From Pseudocercospora fijiensis CIRAD86 (taxonomy: Eukaryota > Ascomycota > Dothideomycetes > Mycosphaerellales > Mycosphaerellaceae): a DNA stretch of 64,000 bases. The DNA lies in contig NW_006921543.1 of assembly GCF_000340215.1 (NCBI RefSeq), positions 1,426,001 to 1,490,000 on the forward strand, in the 5' to 3' direction. Both the position numbers and the translations under genes were made by a program. Positions within the stretch are counted from its first letter, which is position 1, and each line of letters begins with the position of its first letter. This document shows, in pieces, positions 1 to 12,286 of the stretch. Under the pieces are notes generated by a model. It was not told the origin of the DNA. It was given only the letters and a program-made list of their open reading frames with translations, and did no database searches.

Positions 1-614
1 GAGCGAGTTAGTTATTAGACCTGCTAAGTTAGTAGTAATAGAGGTTGAGATTAGAATATAGACCGGCTACGAGGGCGCGGCCTTTAGAAGGGAAGCGTAT
101 ATTAGGACTAAAGAGGTTATACGTAATTGGTATATAACTAGGCTCGAGTAAAGCTAGGGTCTTAATGCCTTAGGCAGGGCTTAGCGCTTAGTAATAGGCT
201 AACTCTCCTACCTTCCTCCCTCTCCTCCTAGATCCTTATCGAATACTACTTGTACCTACTACTACCCTATCTACCTGCTAATATAACCCTTCTTATATTA
301 AGTGTTTAATTTAGCGCGGCTAAGCAGCTTATTAGATTTGCTAAGTTAGTAGTAATAGAGGTCGAGATTAGAATATAGAAAGGCTACGAGGGCGCGGCCT
401 TTAGAAGGGAAGCGTATATTAGGGCTAAAGAGGCTACACGTAATTAGCATATAACTAGGCCGAGTAAAGCTAGGGCCTCGATGCCTTAGGCAGGGCTTAG
501 CGCTTAGTATTAGGCTAACTCTCCTACCTTCCTCCCTCTCCTCCTAGATCCTTATCGAATACTACTTATACCTACTACTACCCTATCTACCTGCTAATAT
601 GACCCCTTCTTATA
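1..614 (+). repeat. Two LTRs of gypsy family A in tandem
   Basis: Two head-to-tail copies of the LTR that also bounds the gypsy element at 33,250-50,299. The first is cut by the window edge and ends at 297. The second runs 303-614, and five bases, TTAAG, lie between them. Each copy starts TGTTTAATTT (visible in the second) and ends CCTTCTTATA; the last TA would be CA before RIP. They face opposite to the element at 33,250. Tandem LTRs without an internal region suggest recombination products or a solo LTR beside the end of a truncated copy. Confidence 0.75.
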
Positions 615-2749
615 TAGCCCTAGCGGCTTAAAAAGAAAGAATTCGATAGTCGGTAGAGTTAAGTAGCTAGAAGGACAATTTGCGAGTAGTATAGTAGATA
701 GTATCGGGTATAATAATTTAGTAGATTATATCGATAGAAATAGCTAATCGCTATAGAGTATAGAAGCTAGAGGTATTAGAGGTATTAGAGGTATTAGAGG
801 TATTAGAGGTATTAGAGGTATTAGAGGTATTAGAGGTATTAGAGGTATTAGAGGCATTAGAGGTATTAGAGGTATTAGAGGTATTAGAGGTATTAAAGGT
901 ATTAGAGGTATTAGAAGAAGCTAGTATCCCGCCTTTAGTACTTTAACTCTAATCTAGTAGGAATCGCCGGATATACGGTCTAATTCGTACCTAGGCTAAG
1001 TTATTATCTAAGCTTTCTAAAGATTAGGCTTATTATCTAGTTAAGTTAATAACCTTAGCCTATAGACGAGTTGTATAACTAAGGGTATTAGACTTCTACG
1101 GTTGCTTATAATATCGGAAAGTAGGCGTAGCCGCGCTCTATCTTCCTTACCCTATACGAGGGCTTAGATTAGAGCTAGATAGCGCTAGTCTAGTAGACGC
1201 CATACCTCCAGAAGGTTAGTATATCGTTAATCGCGAATAGGCGGCGTACTATAAGTATATACAGCGCTAGAATAACCTCTTCTACGGCTATACTACGCGT
1301 ACTACCTATTAGTATAAGTATATAGTATTATAAAGAAACGAGAACGAGAGAGAAGCTAACTATTTAACAGAAAATTCTTTACACACACACACTACCGAAA
1401 GTACCTATCTATCGCTAACTACTTCTCCGCTCCTCTTCTATAATTATACTCTCGAATACTATTAATCTAGTATAGACCTACTCTACTTCTAAAGCGATCC
1501 TTCTTCCTTTCTTTAACATTACCAAAAGTTTACAAAATAATACACTATTAAATCTACTAAAAGATAGTATCTATATATCCTAGATAGTACCTATATATAA
1601 CTTTTAAGCCCTCTAGTCGGAGGTTTTAGTAGCTAAGCCTTCCTATAGGTACTATTCCTAGCCGCGGCGCTAGTATCTCGATCTAGTCTAGAATACTATA
1701 GTTAGCTATACCGGAAGTGCTAATATTATATACCTTCTAGGGCTCCGGACGCTAACTTTTACTCTACTATACGTTACCGCTATACTTGTCTTCCGGTACT
1801 AGTACCTATTTAATAAAAGGCAAGGGTATAGCGAGCGCCGAAGATACACAGAAGAATAATAGCAAAAGGTTAGCGCCTCTTAGTACGAGAACGCCGTAAT
1901 CTTTCTTTTATTAGCGACTAATCTACTTTACGAGGTCTACGGTAAAGACAAATACGTACTTGTACTTTAAGATCGATCGAGATAGGATAGTAGCCGGAGT
2001 ATAGTACTAAACGTTACGCAAAGTATATATTCTAAAAATTAGTATAGCTGCTTAGTCTTTAGAAAGGTAGGACGCTACTATCGTTTATAAACAACTTACT
2101 CGGAGTTACGAAATCGATAAGAACGCTAATTCTATCCCTACCTCGTATTACTAAACAATATATTTAGTCCCGCGGGATAGTTACCGAAGCCCTCTCGTTA
2201 ACCTCTTACTAAGTACTTATAACTAGAAGTACTAGGACCGTCGATAGCTATAGCCTAATCTAGATACAACTCGGCACTATCGACTATACTATACTATAAG
2301 CCTTCTATAGGCCCTAGATTCTTATTATATAACAAATATATACTAACTAGGATATAGAGTAGTAACTACTAATAGATCTCTTATCTAGACGTAATAGTAC
2401 TAGGTTAAGCTAGGGACTTAGGCACTTATTAGCTACTAGATATATTAGGTTAATATTCGGAATATCTTCCGCGTAAATATACTCGCTATAGGATATAGTT
2501 CTCGTAAGATATTGCGAAAGCGGCTATTACTCTATAGTAGTTAGTAGGTATAGGGATAGGGAAAGTAGCTATATAACTTTAGCTATACCGCTAACTGCCT
2601 AGATTAGATACTATATATAGAATTACTAACGTTTTAGTAGCTTACTATTTACTAAATATTAGTAGGTAGAGCATTTACCTATATCTACGACTAGCTCGGC
2701 TACCTATAGTACCGAATATACTAGGTTCGACGATATAGAGTAACCGTAT
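615..2749. repeat. RIP-mutated repeat DNA, family not recognised
   Basis: CpA and TpG are almost absent and TAG/CTA are very common, so every frame is full of stops. Reading TAG/TAA as Gln on the plus strand between about 900 and 1,350 gives protein-like stretches, so this is probably a decayed transposon ORF, but I cannot name the family. Confidence 0.5.
771..915 (+). repeat. 9-bp minisatellite (AGGTATTAG)n
   Basis: About sixteen near-perfect copies of a 9-bp unit (GAGGTATTA, read in any phase), with single-base variants such as GAGGCATTA and AAGGTATTA. The period is a multiple of three, so the array could encode a Leu-Glu-Val-type tandem tract inside the decayed ORF around it. Confidence 0.85.
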
Positions 2750-3009
2750 TATTAGCTAGTAACCGGCTCTATACACTTATAGGGTAGCTAGGTACTAAGC
2801 CTATAAAAGAGGCCTCCTTCTATAAAGAGGCGAAATTATTAACCTCGTATAATATACTATTTCTATTATACTCTAATAGCGTCTCTATTATAGGGCTCTA
2901 ATTACTATAGCCTAAACTATAAGTTTACTATCCTAATATACTAAGTATAGCTACCTATATTACGATAGGTTATACTACCCTTAGTAAATTATACTATTGC
3001 TACTACTAC

Positions 3010-3079
<70 letters not shown>

Positions 3080-3091
3080 TTCCGCCCTTTA
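2750..3091 (+). repeat. LTR of gypsy family B, with TAG microsatellite
   Basis: Reverse-orientation match to the LTRs at 22,955 and 52,009: it starts TATTAGCTAGTAACCGG and ends near CCTTTA. It contains a long (TAG)n tract at about 3,008-3,079 that is only a few units long in the 22,955 and 52,009 copies. Confidence 0.8.
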
Positions 3092-3740
3092 TTAGAGTAG
3101 CCGAAGGTAGGCTATCTCTTCCTTTCTAATAGAATTAATAGATATAGGGAGGTTAAAGGTAGTCTTAGGGTACGAATAGCTATAACCGAAGGGAGAGTAG
3201 GAGAAGAGCTTATAATATAAACGATATAGAAGTATCTTAAGGGGCTATTATAATAAGTAGAGAAAACTCTTAACGAGGGCATCGCTTTAACTCTAAAAAG
3301 CTATAAACCCTTAGGACTATTATAGCTTAGGGCCTAGTTCTAGAACTATAGCTAGCTTCTAAGGACTCGGCTCTAGGTCGAAGGCCTATTAAGTACTACT
3401 TACTCGAGATAGGCTACTAGCCGACGATCCGGTTACCTAGTACTAGAAGGTCTAAGGAGACCTAAAAGGTTAGTAACGCGGATTGTTAGCCTAACGAGGG
3501 AATAGGTTAATTTACCCGTTGTCTTTATAGGCCCTACTAAGACTATTATTTAATAGTAATCTCTAGATAGTAGGTTAGATAACTAGATAGAATTCCTATT
3601 AAGTAGGTAGATTGCTCCCTAATTCGTACCCTCTTTTAGATAATAGTTACTTAGCCTTCTACTAGAAAAAGAAGGCCCCTAGCTAGCTAAAGGAGATAAT
3701 AGTAGTTAGCGAGGGGGCTAGTCTCTAGGATCTAGGACTC
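3092..3740 (+). repeat. Leader (post-LTR) segment of gypsy family B
   Basis: Matches, in opposite orientation, the segment about 51,440-52,008 that follows the 5' LTR of element B (shared stretches such as AGCTTCTAAGGACTCGG and AAGGCCTATTAAGTA, allowing RIP changes). This is therefore the 5' end of a second, truncated copy of B. I see no gag after it. Confidence 0.65.
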
Positions 3741-4488
3741 TCTATAATATTAGTATAGAAGTTAGGGATATATAAGCACTCCCTTAGTTTAATCTATAGG
3801 GGGTTGCTACTAACCGATATAATAGTAAAGGATACTATTCCGATAGTAACGACCTTATTATAACTAACTAGTACCGGTTGCTACGATTAAAGATACTAGT
3901 AATAGAAGTAGTATAAAGTTAAAGCGGCCTAGGTAGCTAATAATATTGTAGTTTAATCCCCTATTATATATTAGGCTATTTAATAGGTTCTACTCTATTA
4001 AAGTAGCTATACTAAGGTAGGCAGTAGGTCCGACTACCCTAGTAAATAATAATAATAGTATATTAGAGTAGAAGAAGTAAGCAAAGGAGAGCTTGTCTAG
4101 TATAGAATCCTCGCTATTACTATTATTACAGGTTTTATTTATATTAGTTATAGTGCTATATAGATATACTACTATATTATTAAGCTCGGAGTATTAAATA
4201 CGTCTTATAATTTTATAGAGATCTAGCTACTCCTTATACTATTACTTAGGGTCCTTAGCCTATTTAATACCTACTAGGGGAGCTAGTTTCTTACTAACTA
4301 TAGTTCGTTACTATTAAGTACTTAGAGCGAGCTTATCCCTTAGGTATACGAGAACTATACGTAGTACTAGTACTACTATATTACTATCGTCTATAACCTC
4401 TAAATAATAGCGTACGTCTATAGTAGTAGCTAGGTATTCGATAGATTTATTATATAGTAGCCTAAATACGTTAAAGTCCGCTAGCTAG
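3741..4488. repeat. RIP-mutated sequence between inverted LTRs
   Basis: Strongly CpA-depleted with no readable ORF. It lies between two inverted family B LTRs and I could not assign it. Confidence 0.4.
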
Positions 4489-4851
<363 letters not shown>

Positions 4852-5390
4852 CTAGACCCCGTAGATATCTATAGCTATCTTAACCCCTTACTAGTAAACA
4901 GGGTTAACTAGTATATAAGCTATATCTAGTATAGGGCTTATAGGTTATACTAGTTCCTCCGGTTTAGTTAAAATAAGGGTCTATATATATCTAGGTCTTA
5001 TACCTAGTTAGATAAGTCTTAGTTTTTTTAAGCTAGCAGTTCTAGTCGTTTGGCCCTTAAGGGGTAACACACCTAGTACCGCCGAGGCGACTAGCTAATA
5101 AGAGAGCTATTATTAAAAATATATTAATCTTTAAGCGATTATAGAAGCTTAATTAAAGCTTAATTAGTTGTTTTCTTAGTACTATTAAGACTATAAATTC
5201 GATTATTAAAGGTCTTGTAGAATAGAAAATTCTTTCCTGCTATAGAAGTCTCTAATACCGCGAATTAAATCCGGGCTTATAACTATTATATATAGTATAG
5301 TTAATTACTTATATAATACTATCTTATCGGCGGTTAAATTAGCTTTATTAATTGCCTATATTTGTGTCTATTCTATAGACTAAAATACAG
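4852..5390. repeat. RIP-mutated sequence up to the edge of the genic island
   Basis: CpA-depleted with no ORF. The composition changes to ordinary sequence, with frequent CA and TG, at about 5,390. Confidence 0.4.
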
Positions 5391-8347
5391 TGTGAAAATT
5401 CTTCATATGCCAAGAAGTCATATAACAGTTACGTGACTGAGCTGATGCGTCATAGACTACAGTGCGTGAGTAGGGACCTGGATCACTACTTGCGCGTTAG
5501 CGAGCGCTAGTCCTGAGCTTGCATCCATTTGGCAAGCTGCAGCCAAGCTCGTAGAAACACACCGCTCCTATCAGTATATCTCCTGATGTTGGATCTGATC
5601 CAGGAAGACGTGGGAGAGATCTCATTGCATCCTTGCGGCGGCTTGGTCGGTATTGCGGCTGAATGAGTGGTTTGATGCTCGCGCAGAGAGTCATCTGTTA
5701 TCGTGACGCTGTGTCTGAGATGAGCTTGTCTTTGACTTCTCTCCTGGGAACTACATGCGAGGCCTCACAAACATTTAGAACATTGTGGCTGTGCCGACTT
5801 GCCAACGTTGGGTTGTTGAGTGATTTTCCCGCTTGTAGGTGTGCGACGGAGGTATGGGGTTTGGGTGATGCATCGACATAGTGGCACCATAACCGCAAAC
5901 GCAGAGTCGAGCTATCAAGCGTCAAGGATCTGGTTTTGCCGTTGCTCATGCAGCATGAGACATCCAAACTGTAGGTAGCGTGGGGAAGCTCGCCGAAGGA
6001 AGAGGGCAACGGACATGTTCAGCGTGGTTCACGCGCGATCTTTCCAGAATACGCGTCAACCACCTAAACTTCAAATGATGCGATGATGGCCAGAGGTGCT
6101 GCGCTTGATTATGCCAGCTCGCACCGAGCCCGTTGTAGTTTTAGCCTCCATTGACCTGAGGAACCGGCATTTGACAGTCGATAATGGAGCGCAGGAATAT
6201 TCAGACGCACAATGTCCGTGGTCGTTGATCCCATGCCGATGAGCTTTGGCTATAGTGAAAATTTTGCAGCATTTTGGTGCATGTCTGTCCCAGCCTTGTT
6301 GGCCAGCATGAATCTGTGGCGGTGTAGCGACATCAACTGCAGGTTGACTGGAGCGACCACGTCCATCATAACTCGGCATTTTGGTTTCCTGATGCCGCAG
6401 TACTGTAAAATCAAAAGCGCGGGAGTGGCACAGCAGCTGCTCTTCTACCATGAGAACCCCTAGCTGCTTATATCCCTGCATGGACGGCAGGTGTCGCCAG
6501 CCTTCCCACGAAAAGACATCTTCGCCATCATGAGTTTGGTGAAAATCTTTCGAGCGCCAGATTGAGCATGTCTGTGCCATGCGGCGCATGCCGCGCCATC
6601 TCCAAATGCCATGTTTCACCTCTTCTTGACGATCCGCGACGTTCTGGTGGTTACACCGTAAAGGAAGCTCTGGTAGTGGACACCTTCTGGAGACTTGGAG
6701 CGTCTCATACGTGCGGACGAGCATGTGTATCGAGACGGGGTAGTGCGCGCAGAGCACAGGGAGTCATTGTCATTGGGGCTTTCTGAAGTCAATCATATTC
6801 CACGGAGCGCCATATCATCTTTCTGATGTACCATGCCAGACCCTGAGCCATAGAGTCCTAGGCGCTTCTGCAAGCAACTCACTATCCAGTTCTCTGCTGT
6901 TGACGGAGATTTTGCTACTGGACAGACCAGCATAGCGTCGACGGACTCGCTACATTCCCTCCGGCACACAACATGGCGAAGGTATCCTTGGGGCCCAGCG
7001 GGAGACTCCAGCGACGGCGTGGCTTCGCTTCGACAGTATCGAGGTTAGGCGTAATCGTACGTTCATGCGAGATGTGTACGTACTTGGCGCGGGCGGGCGG
7101 CGTTCTTGTGCATACAACTCAAGGTGAAACCTAGGCGGCTTTAGCAATTCCTGCAGTCAGCCAGCACTGGGCACACGGCAGTTAATGGAAATGCATACCA
7201 TTGCAAAGAAATCACCTCAGTGTGTCCAGACCGATGGATGGTCTTCCAGAGTGAACTTGGAAGGAGTGATGTTGCTTCGATACGATACCAATGGGCCGGG
7301 CTGGGCCGGCGTGACCTGCTTTGTCCTCTCACGCTTTTCGACCATCCACCACCGACCATGCACCATCAACCAGCGACTATCGACCAGCGACCATCTACCA
7401 TCTACCATGGACCATGCCACCAGGCGGATCTCACGTGCTGAATGGTGCTGCCGGCGTCAGCACCGGCACGATTTTCTGGCACCAATTTGAGCCCGGAGAT
7501 CAACACAATGACAGCCGCAGACGCTCAAGATTGGACCGGGTGTGGACTGTGTGTGAGCTGTACAAGTAGAGTTGAAGTGGTCATCTCGATACCGGCAATC
7601 TGAAGAGCTAGGGCGTGAGACATGACTGTGTCGACTTGCCAGAACTCCCACCTTCAAGCCAGCAGGAAGCTCCGACATCTTAAAGTGGCCGATGCGAAAG
7701 TAATTCTAGAGCTGCCAACCTGGGCGACTCCCGCTCACACCCTAAGCGTGCATAACCAAAGGCTTGTTCCGACATCAGAACTATGCCACAACAAGAAATT
7801 GGAGAAGTTGCCCATGTGTGCGAGAGCACTTCGCCTAGCAAAAGATACATATCGGCACGTATGCCGTAGGCATAGCCGTGCCGCACTGCGTTTGTCGACC
7901 CTTCATGCATGCCGTGTACATCACTATGCATGTCACTCAAGCCATGTGGCCTTGGTCGGAGCTCCGCAGCAAGGCTGATTGTTCTGTGGTGCCTGAAATT
8001 TGGGACAGACATCTCGCCATTCAACCGCTCTCGCAGTTCTCATCCCTACTCCTCGCAAGTCATGTTCTAGGCAATGTATGCCACGCAAACGACTGGACGG
8101 CAAAGCCTCGGAGTAGAAAGTGAAATTTTCGCAATCGTTAGATACACACACGCGCTGCATCGAAACTCCGACTGACCATTCTTACATTCAATACTGCAAG
8201 GCCAAGGAATCGTTACGACATTGTACCACATGGTATACCTCGCCCGACGATGGCGTATCTGACCGCCGGACTGCATTGCCTCTCGTCCACCTGAATCTCC
8301 TCGACATCCTGTGGAATGTACTTGGAGAAGCCTGAACTTTGGTACTT
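5391..8347. other. Non-RIP sequence without a recognisable gene
   Basis: Composition is like that of the genes in the island, but I find no convincing spliced model on either strand. The longest open stretch (about 6,071-6,757, minus) has no motif, signal or membrane segment that I recognise and overlaps open frames on the other strand. It could hold a decayed gene or genes. The 3' end belongs to the downstream region of the precursor gene at 8,348. Confidence 0.4.
7340..7425. repeat. Degenerate ACCATC/GACCA simple repeat
   Basis: A run of short imperfect units (CGACCATC, CACCATCA, CTACCATC, GGACCATG). It resembles replication-slippage DNA, not coding sequence. Confidence 0.6.
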
Positions 8348-8736
8348 CTATTCCTTCTCAACCCGTTCGTCATCGGCGACGCCTGGGTAATACCCGCCGT
8401 AGCCTCCAGTTCCGTACTGCCTCTTCTCCTTCTCAACCCGTTCGTCATCGGCGACGCCTGGGTAATACCCGCCGTAGCCTCCAGTTCCGTACTGCCTCTT
8501 CTCCTTCTCAACCCGTTCGTCATCGGCTACGCCTGGGTAATACCCGCCGTACCCTCCAGTTCCGTACTGCCTCTTCTCTACCTGCGCCTCGTCCTTATTC
8601 GCCACTGACGAGCGAGCGTCAGCCATAAGGTTATTGAAGAATGGTTTCCCGATGCTAACGTCTTACCTGGCACTATTGGGCTGCTTGTAGCAAGAGCCAA
8701 AAGGCTAGAGACGATGGACAGATAAGAGAGATGCAT
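8348..8736 (-). CDS. Dikaritin/ustiloxin-type RiPP precursor peptide
   Basis: Model: exon 1 is 8,736-8,667, the intron is 8,666-8,605 (GTAAGA, branch GCTGAC, CAG), and exon 2 is 8,604-8,348, giving 108 residues. Exon 1 encodes a signal peptide (basic/polar start, then a Leu/Ser/Ala-rich core, residues 1 to about 19), which sends the product into the secretory pathway. After a short acidic spacer ending in EKR come three repeats of 25, 25 and 23 residues, each starting QYGTGGYGGYYPG and followed by an acidic/basic spacer VADDERVEKE. Repeats 1 and 2 end KR, the site for Kex2-type protease in the Golgi; repeat 3 ends at the stop. Signal peptide, KR-separated identical cores and Tyr-rich cores are the hallmarks of UstA-like precursors, whose cores are cross-linked through Tyr by UstYa-type oxidases. 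Three such oxidase genes lie next door. The mature product is unknown. A repeat-containing secreted structural or mating peptide is the alternative, made unlikely by the neighbours. Confidence 0.88.
8351..8569 (-). repeat. Three 75-bp in-frame core-peptide repeats
   Basis: Units are 8,569-8,495, 8,494-8,420 and 8,419-8,351 (the last lacks the KR codons). The encoded peptide is identical in all three. The differences I see in the first unit are synonymous (Gly GGC for GGG, Val GTA for GTC), which points to selection on the peptide. Confidence 0.92.
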
Positions 8737-9084
8737 ATTTACGAGGAAGTTCTTGGATCGTAAGGCGAATATCTGTGAGTACGGGAGGTTGTTGGATCAG
8801 TTCCTGTAGCAAGCTAGGGCTCTTATGTTGCTTCACCTACACACTACGACTGGTACATTGGACCGGCATGCCTTGAGCGCTTCTTCCATGCACAGTATGC
8901 ACTGCGACTCTAAGTTTCTGCCCCCCTCGAAGAAAATGCTAACCGTGATATTACCGAACCATCGAGCTGCTGAGGAGTGACCAATCACTGTCTCCGATCT
9001 CAGCAGCAGTATACCCCTTTGTGGTTGTAAATTTCATGGGTAGTTCTTGACTTTTGTAGGGCCTAGGGTCTTTTGCTTCCAAAG
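8737..9084. promoter_or_regulatory. Left half of a divergent promoter split by a transposon
   Basis: The 348 bp upstream of the precursor start end exactly at the target duplication of the Mutator-like element (9,076-9,084). With 12,287-12,709 on the other side, the original intergenic region between the precursor and the first oxidase gene was about 770 bp, a normal size for a shared fungal promoter. I do not identify a binding site. Confidence 0.5.
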
Positions 9085-12000
9085 GGCAAATGCTAATCGG
9101 CAAGTGCCTCGCGGCTATTTGGCAAGTGATCTATTATATACCAAGCCTGGAAAGGTTAAGCACCTGTTCCCTTCAGAATCCCTTGTTTTGTATGTAAATC
9201 GCGCTCTTCTTTAGGCATTAGTGCTTCGCGTCTGCCGGACGCGTACTTTAGAAAGCATGTTTATAAAAATTCAATAGTATAGCGATTTCGAGGTATTGTT
9301 CTTACTACTATAGCTATGTCTTCTTAAGTGCTATACGAGTCTTCTATTCTCGGCGATTTCTTCTAAGATATCGATAAACCTAACTCTCTAAGGGATAGTA
9401 GTATTAGTAAGGATAATAAGGAGGTAGATTTAGAGAGTTTAAACGACGAGGAACGCCGCGAATATAAGCTTAAGAGATAGGCGCGGAGGGAGGGTAGTAA
9501 GGATAGTCGTAAGGAGGGTCGTAAGAAGGGTAGTAAAGAGCTAAATCTCGAGGAATTAGCGACTTAGGTACTTAAGGAAGAAGAAGAAGGTAAAGCTAAT
9601 AAGGATAATATTCCTATACTATTATTAGCTCCGCCGAAGGACACTTATCGCTCGCTAGATAGTACTATTTAAGCCGTTTAAGAACACGCCTTTAGCGCTA
9701 GATACTACTAGCGTATTAAGTCCGGAAACAAGTCGAAATCGGCTTAAAACTACGGTCTCTAGGTTTCTCGCTATCTTATATATACGTAAGGTAATAAGCC
9801 GCCGGATAGAGAGAATTTCGTACGTAAAGGAGCTAGCTCGGTACGAGGTAGTTGTCCGGTATCGCTATAGCTCCGTACCTACGACTCGAAGAATCTACTT
9901 AGTCGCTAGAAGGTCGAGAATGCTACTAGAGTCTATAACTATAAGGCTGTCTATAGCGCTTAATTCGCGCCGCATCGCCGCCGCTAGCGTAATAAGGTTA
10001 TACGGAAGGCTATCGTCGATAACCTAAATACTAACGCTTCCGTTTATACTATACTTAGTCGATTAATAAACAAGACAGACTATAAGTGCGAGAAGCTATA
10101 TTTGAAAGCTCTCGGCCGAGACTCGGCCGGAGCCAAATTCTACCTACTTTCGTACTTCTTCCTTCCTTTAACACTTTACTAATAATAATATAGGTATATA
10201 GGTTGTTAAGGACCTTCTAAACGTACGCTAGGCTACTCGGAAGGCTATATAAGGTAACTTAACTATATTAGAAGCCCTTTTCTAGCTACTAGACTAGCTA
10301 GGTTTCTACTAGAAGAAGGAGGTCGATTCGGAGGGCAAGTTAGACAAACTGCTCGTTCTTAACCTATAAATAGCCGAGTTATATAAGTAGTATCCGGACT
10401 ATCTTATTATCGACAATACTTATAAGACAAATAAGTATAACCGTCTACTTTTGAATGTCGTATCTAGCACTAGAGCTAGCGATACAATACCTCTTAGATA
10501 CTATATTATAGGCAACGAAGACGAAGCCGCGTTTACGTAGTTTAGTAAGGCCTTTAAAGAGCTATATTCCGACTATAATCTACCTCCGCTAGGCCTATAG
10601 GTTACTAATCGAGACCGTAGTTATATAAACGCACTTAACAAGGTTTATCTACGTATACCGGCTCTTATCTGCGCCTAGTATGTCTTTAAGAATGTCTAGG
10701 CTTAGGCACGGAAGTTAATGCTATAGAAGTAGGTTCTTAACGAAGAGACTAGCAAGAACGAGTAGTAAGACGACCCGGATTGTACTACGTTTGTTAATAA
10801 CTTCCGTGCCTGTATCTACGCTAAGACTATTAAAGAATACAATACTAAGGACTAGTAGATAGCAAACTACGAGAACCCTTACTATATAGCCCTTCGAGAG
10901 TATATTTACCGTAAATACTAGGCTTATAAGGACAAGTTAGTATACTGTTTCTAGTAGAAGAAGTTCCCCTTCTACGGGTAATTAGTTACTTCGAGGGCAG
11001 AAGGCGCTTACTTAATAATAAAGAAGTAGCTTGCTAGTAGGCGCTATAATATCCTTACCCTCTTCCTTAAACTCCGCCCTTAGTAGGCTATTCGTTACTT
11101 AGAGATTATACGGCGGATAGGACAAGAACGTATAGTAGTACCTATTACACTCCGCCGACCTAAGTTTACTAAGGTAAATAAGAAGATCTACCGTAAGGCG
11201 TTATAGAAGGGCCTTAATTAGCTCAAATTAGCGTACGAAGAGATAACTAAGCTTGCTAAGGAGCCTAGCAAACAGCGGTTAACCTACTTAGGTTGCTTCC
11301 GTAAGGCATAGGGTATAGTCTATAAGTATACGATTATTAATACTATTAAGTCGGTTAGATCCTTCGAATTCGACCTATATACGCACTTCGATAGACACTA
11401 GCATATCGACAAAGCCGCGGCTCTAGTAAGGGCTATTATTAAGCTAGAACGGACGGTTTAAGAGCTATCTACGTTGCTTAATAATCGCCGTAGTAGAGGT
11501 AGAGGCAGAGCGGCACCTACGAGAAGGCACGTACGTACTAACTAGCGAGAGCCTTCTAGCTTCGAATACGTAGATTAGTTAAACTAGGCCTCTTAAAGAG
11601 GCCGTAGTAGGCGTACGAGGGCATTAACTTAACGTACGGCAATACAATAACTACGGCCTTTAGCACCGCTAGTTTATATACCTACTAAGCGCTATAGCTA
11701 TATTAGCAACGATCTAGCTAGTATTTAAAGAGCCGCACTTAGTAGACACCGTCTAATAGCGCTAGTAGTGCCTTACTCTAAGTAATAGTTTGTCTAGTTC
11801 TATAGTAGTTAACCTATATAGCCGTAGGCTATAGGACTACTAGTAGCGACTTAACCGACGATATTTAGACACGCTCCGCCGCTATTAAATTAACAGGTAT
11901 TTACTTAGTAATAGTATATACTAGGCTCTATAGCTCCGCTAGTACTAGGCTCTATAGCTCCGCTAGTATCTACCGCTCTATTACGTAGTTAGTAGCAAGG

Positions 12001-12277
12001 TTTATAGTAGTAAGAGCCGCGCCTTTATCCTCGTAGTTATTAGTATGCCGGCTATAGTAACTAGTTCTAGCAGTCTTATATATCTACGAAGCTAAGGGCC
12101 TTTAGAATTGCCTCCTTCTTAACCCTAATCGTTACTATATACGTATAGTTCCTACGAGGAGCGCTTTAGTCGATTTGTACGGCCAAATACGTCCGTGCGT
12201 GCTTATAACCCAAACCGGACGTATATAATGGATCACTTGCCAAATAGCCGCGAGGCACTTGCCGATTAGCATTTGCC
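9085..12277 (+). mobile_element. Complete Mutator-like element (MULE), 3.2 kb
   Basis: Bounded by 57-bp terminal inverted repeats (9,085-9,141 and 12,221-12,277, one mismatch, outer end GGCAAATGCTAATCGG) and a perfect 9-bp target duplication CTTCCAAAG (9,076-9,084 and 12,278-12,286). Nine bases is the usual MULE duplication length. The interior from about 9,255 to 12,170 is RIP-mutated, while the inverted repeats and about 100 bp next to them still have CpA and TpG. It lies between the precursor and the first UstYa-like gene. Confidence 0.92.
9316..12100 (+). pseudogene. RIP-killed MULE transposase
   Basis: Starts at ATG 9,316. Reading TAG/TAA as Gln restores a long protein. It has a FAR1-like DNA-binding region (RKGASSVRGSCPVSL, then the histidine/arginine stretch FAPHRRR) at about 9,830-9,985. 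An intron ends at about 10,190 (GTACTT...TACTAAT...ATAG). The MULE catalytic block has the motif LIIDNTYKTNKYN near 10,400-10,440, followed by YIIGNEDEA. Dozens of in-frame TAG/TAA codons make it non-functional. The 3' end is not fixed. Confidence 0.85.
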
Positions 12278-12286
12278 CTTCCAAAG

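Noticed and set aside
6071..6757. A 228-codon open frame on the minus strand left of the precursor.
   Set aside because: No motif or domain pattern, and open frames overlap on the other strand. It reads like chance in unmutated DNA.
8311..8628. Repeat-containing open frames on the plus strand over the precursor.
   Set aside because: Antisense images of the 75-bp repeats. The minus frame has the signal peptide, intron and Lys-Arg sites.
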